Assembly: GCA_964030785.1 (NCBI GenBank)
Contig: OZ034971.1
Location: 11,646,579 to 11,710,578 of the forward strand
Reading direction: 5' to 3'
Origin: Siderastrea siderea
Lineage: Eukaryota; Cnidaria; Anthozoa; Scleractinia; Rhizangiidae
Length of the DNA stretch: 64,000 nt
The notes under the pieces were generated by a model, which worked only from the letters and a program-made list of their open reading frames with translations, made no database searches and had not been told where the DNA came from. The translations under genes were made by a program, and so were the position numbers. Positions 61,301 to 64,000 of the stretch are shown piece after piece (the first letter of the stretch is position 1; every line of letters begins with the position of its first letter).

Positions 61301-64000
61301 AAATATTAGATGGCGGACGATGACCATTGCAACATGTATTAGTACACTGGCATAATTGTCACGGTAATAAGAAATGCAGAGATGGACCTCGGCATTGATC
61401 GCTTGCAACTACGTGCATACATGCAAAGTCACTGAAAATTTGTCCTTCAACCACTTATAGCGTTGCCCACAAGATTAAAAATATTCATTTCAGCCTGGGA
61501 TAGTAGATCAGTAGAAGAGCCATTTTAACTTATCTCAAACGCAAATGAGCACATGAACACAAGGTTAGTTAGAGGGCAAAGCGCGGATGTAAAACGATGA
61601 TGGTTGCTTGTTATGAACAACTTTTTATGACTAGCAAAGAGGGTTAGTGGACAATAAGCTTTTTTCTTGTTAGGGATGCTAAAAATAATATTTTCAGTAA
61701 TTGCAATGGTGAACTTCATAAGTACAAAGCAGGTTCAAGTAAAATATTGCTTTATTGAAGGGAATATTATGGGGAATAGTGCCACAAAGGACTTGACACA
61801 AATGCAGCTGCAGTTCGGTTGATGGGTATGCCCATATAATTTTTATTTTCGTGTACTGATTACTTCAGTCCCATTTGGTTGATCAATTTTTGCCAGTCTT
61901 GTTTGCTGACACTGCCTGCCTTCAAATGTATTCAACTGAGTTTGTAGTTTACAAAACTGGTCACATACAACATTCAGTTTGAGGTCTTAAATTTAAGTCG
62001 AGTCACTCTGTCCATGCGATAAGAACCGTGATGAGTTTTCAGGTCAGTGAGTCTTTTGGTTTCGTTATTTTTCTTGGTTCCAAGCGAGCATCCGACAACA
62101 TTTCATGCTGTAGAGTGTATATGAAACTAATTCTCTTATGGTCCCCATCTGTCGTTGCTATTCTAAACTATACGACGGCCAGTAGTATCACGCGGGCTTT
62201 GGTACATAACCGATTGAACAGCAGAAGGGGCATTACAATTTTCCAGTGGACAAATGTAGTTTTGAAGCTGTCGACCAAATCCAATAAGCTTTTTTCCTTT
62301 TTTTTTTTTTTTGGTATTTGGGGGAGTACGTTCAACGTTTTACTGTGGCGAAGAAATCAGTTCCATAGATGTGTTGACTTAGTGTTACCGATAAACAATA
62401 ATTGGTCGATGATTGCTCCAAAGTTCTAGTATTTTCCGATTTGTCTTTATTTTCTGATTAGGTACACAGTATTTAGCTTTTGCCACAGTTTACTTTGCTG
62501 TGATTTCACCCTTAGAAGCCCATCAATGATCAAATAAAGAGCGTTAATTCCTCAAAAATGCCGTGGCACTCCGTGGCACAATTTTTACACAATGTCTCGC
62601 TACATAAGCAGAAACAGGGTAGCAAAACAACACGCTCAACAAAATGGCGCTTTAGGTCAAGGCATTAGCTTTTATGGCCATGAAGCAGGTCTGATTATCA
62701 GGCCAGCTAGGGTTCGCCAGGAAAACTAGCATTAAATCCTGTTTTACAAACGAGATGAACTGCAAGAAGACCAGCTGTTCCTGATTTACGCGCCAGACTT
62801 GGAGATACTAGGTGAAAAGTCATGATCAGTTGTGATTTCGTTCTTCCCGCCTTTACAAGGTGGGAAATTCAGTAGAACTGTAACCGTTTTAAGCTCAATC
62901 GTTTGTTTTTAATTTCACCATACAGCGTGAAAGAAAATGCCAGTTGTCCTTCGAAACGCAGTGAATTTTCATTGTTTTCAGCTCCCGGCCCAGGTTGCTT
63001 CATGTACACTTCGAAGGCACTCTTTTAAGTTAAGTTTTGGATCCAGATCAGGAGTTCGCATACATGTTCTAACGTGCATTGTCCCCAGTCAAGGTTTTGT
63101 AAAATTGCTGGGAATTTTACAGAACCATCATGAACAGAGGAAAACAGAACAGATAGGGAGATAAGAGAGTTAACGCAAAGTTACCGCGATATCATCCCTA
63201 GTCCTGAGCCCTGAACGCGAAAAACGTTGTTAATTCTTTAAGAGTGCTCGCAGAGAACATACTGGACAATAATTCACTACATGCGGATGCAAAATATTTT
63301 GAGGCAAACGTTAACAGCAACACCAAACGGAGCGGGCATTTGTGAAGTGGAAAATAAAAAGCTTTTAGTTGAGTGTTCGGAAAGCAGAATTCAATCAGTC
63401 AAGTAACGCTGAGGGTGATTAAACCGTCGTACCATTGTGCTCAGCTGTGATTGCTTCTGCTTGGCTCCAAAGCAAAATTTCATGCGCTACTGATATGAAT
63501 TACCCTTAGTGCTAGAGGTTTCCTGTGTACTGAGGTTATGAGAATAAACTGCTCAGAATTTTTGGCGCTTGAATAAGACAACACTTGTATTATTAATTTA
63601 ATACATCGCCTCAGTCTTAGAGGGTTCATCAGGGAGCTGGAACTCTTGTAGAGAAAGAATTGTCTACAGAAGCTTTGAAATATAAACGTCTTTAGCGGGG
63701 TAGCTGAAGGTGCAATGAGGGCGTAACCTCGCCTATGTGTGCTGGCCATGCCTGCTCTTCTTCTATCGCGTGTACCACTTATTTCCAATCCATCAGCAGT
63801 GATCAGTCAGTTCGTAACGCTAGTTTGGAATCGAATCTTGCGAATATGTTTTGTGGCTGTAAATGTTAGGTTTGCCTACTGTGTTATACTGGGCGAGTAA
63901 AGCTGGGTTATCTAGTAGGGTCATTGTATTGTTTTCTAGTCTCAAATCTGCAAGCCATCAAAGGGTTTATATCGATCGATGGCTGCGTTTGATTCTCAGA
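58360..64000. other. No gene recognised
   Basis: AT-rich sequence without convincing exons, RNA genes or terminal repeats by eye. Open frames here (for example 62028-62429) lack protein-like composition. A CAGGCTGTCATC duplication at about 60921-60948 is minor. Confidence 0.5.

Noticed and set aside
62028..62429. 133-codon plus-strand frame
   Set aside because: Composition is not protein-like (poly-Phe from a T run), no domain, no splice context.

Overview
The window is AT-rich animal genomic DNA. Split genes with GT-AG introns, a rhodopsin-family GPCR and dense Harbinger, Penelope-like, MITE and Polinton elements suggest an invertebrate, most likely an anthozoan cnidarian such as a coral or anemone (inference). 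It carries one nearly intact endogenous virus-like transposon, a Maverick/Polinton of the adintovirus type, at 16100-37710.

Left host flank (1-16093): a dispersed repeat (58-830); a two-exon class A GPCR on the minus strand (exons 6889-6160 and 4641-4112) with simple repeats in and beside its intron; about 3.5 kb without visible genes; and a long intronless multidomain reading frame (15113-10470, minus) broken by three lesions.

Polinton (16100-37710, 21,611 bp): 336-bp terminal inverted repeats beginning AGTAGTAAAGG, flanked by the 6-bp target duplication AAAAAG. It encodes a family B DNA polymerase with exonuclease and an inserted nuclease-like segment (frameshifted); a divergent gene for a basic protein with an acidic tail; a PLA2-domain protein; a block of small basic core-like proteins with RQRGG motifs; a two-TM protein; a Gly/Ala-repeat protein with one nonsense codon; an FtsK/A32-type ATPase; a tRNA-like gene; an adenain-like protease; a major capsid protein; two tandem paralogous penton-like proteins; an integrase with a chromodomain; a GRF zinc-finger protein; and, at the right end, a frameshifted SLOG-like (DprA/YspA-type) protein and an orphan gene. 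Most late-type genes lie on the minus strand with short TATA-to-ATG distances. The right 1.3 kb is a patchwork: an inverted copy of the polB promoter, fragments of a diverged polB and 22-bp tandem repeats. The element lies in an intron of a host SAM-domain/zinc-finger gene, whose exons on either side keep matching splice phases.

Right host flank (37717-64000): exons 4-1 of the SAM gene with a 319-bp MITE in an intron; a Penelope-like GIY-YIG remnant holding two nested insertions; a four-exon host gene (48632-43682, minus); a foldback element; a decayed 3.3-kb PIF/Harbinger transposon (49335-52644); a second copy of the left-end repeat carrying a 538-bp MITE whose empty site is visible at about position 783; a 2.3-kb element with a 9-bp duplication (54362-56678); and a largely gene-free tail.
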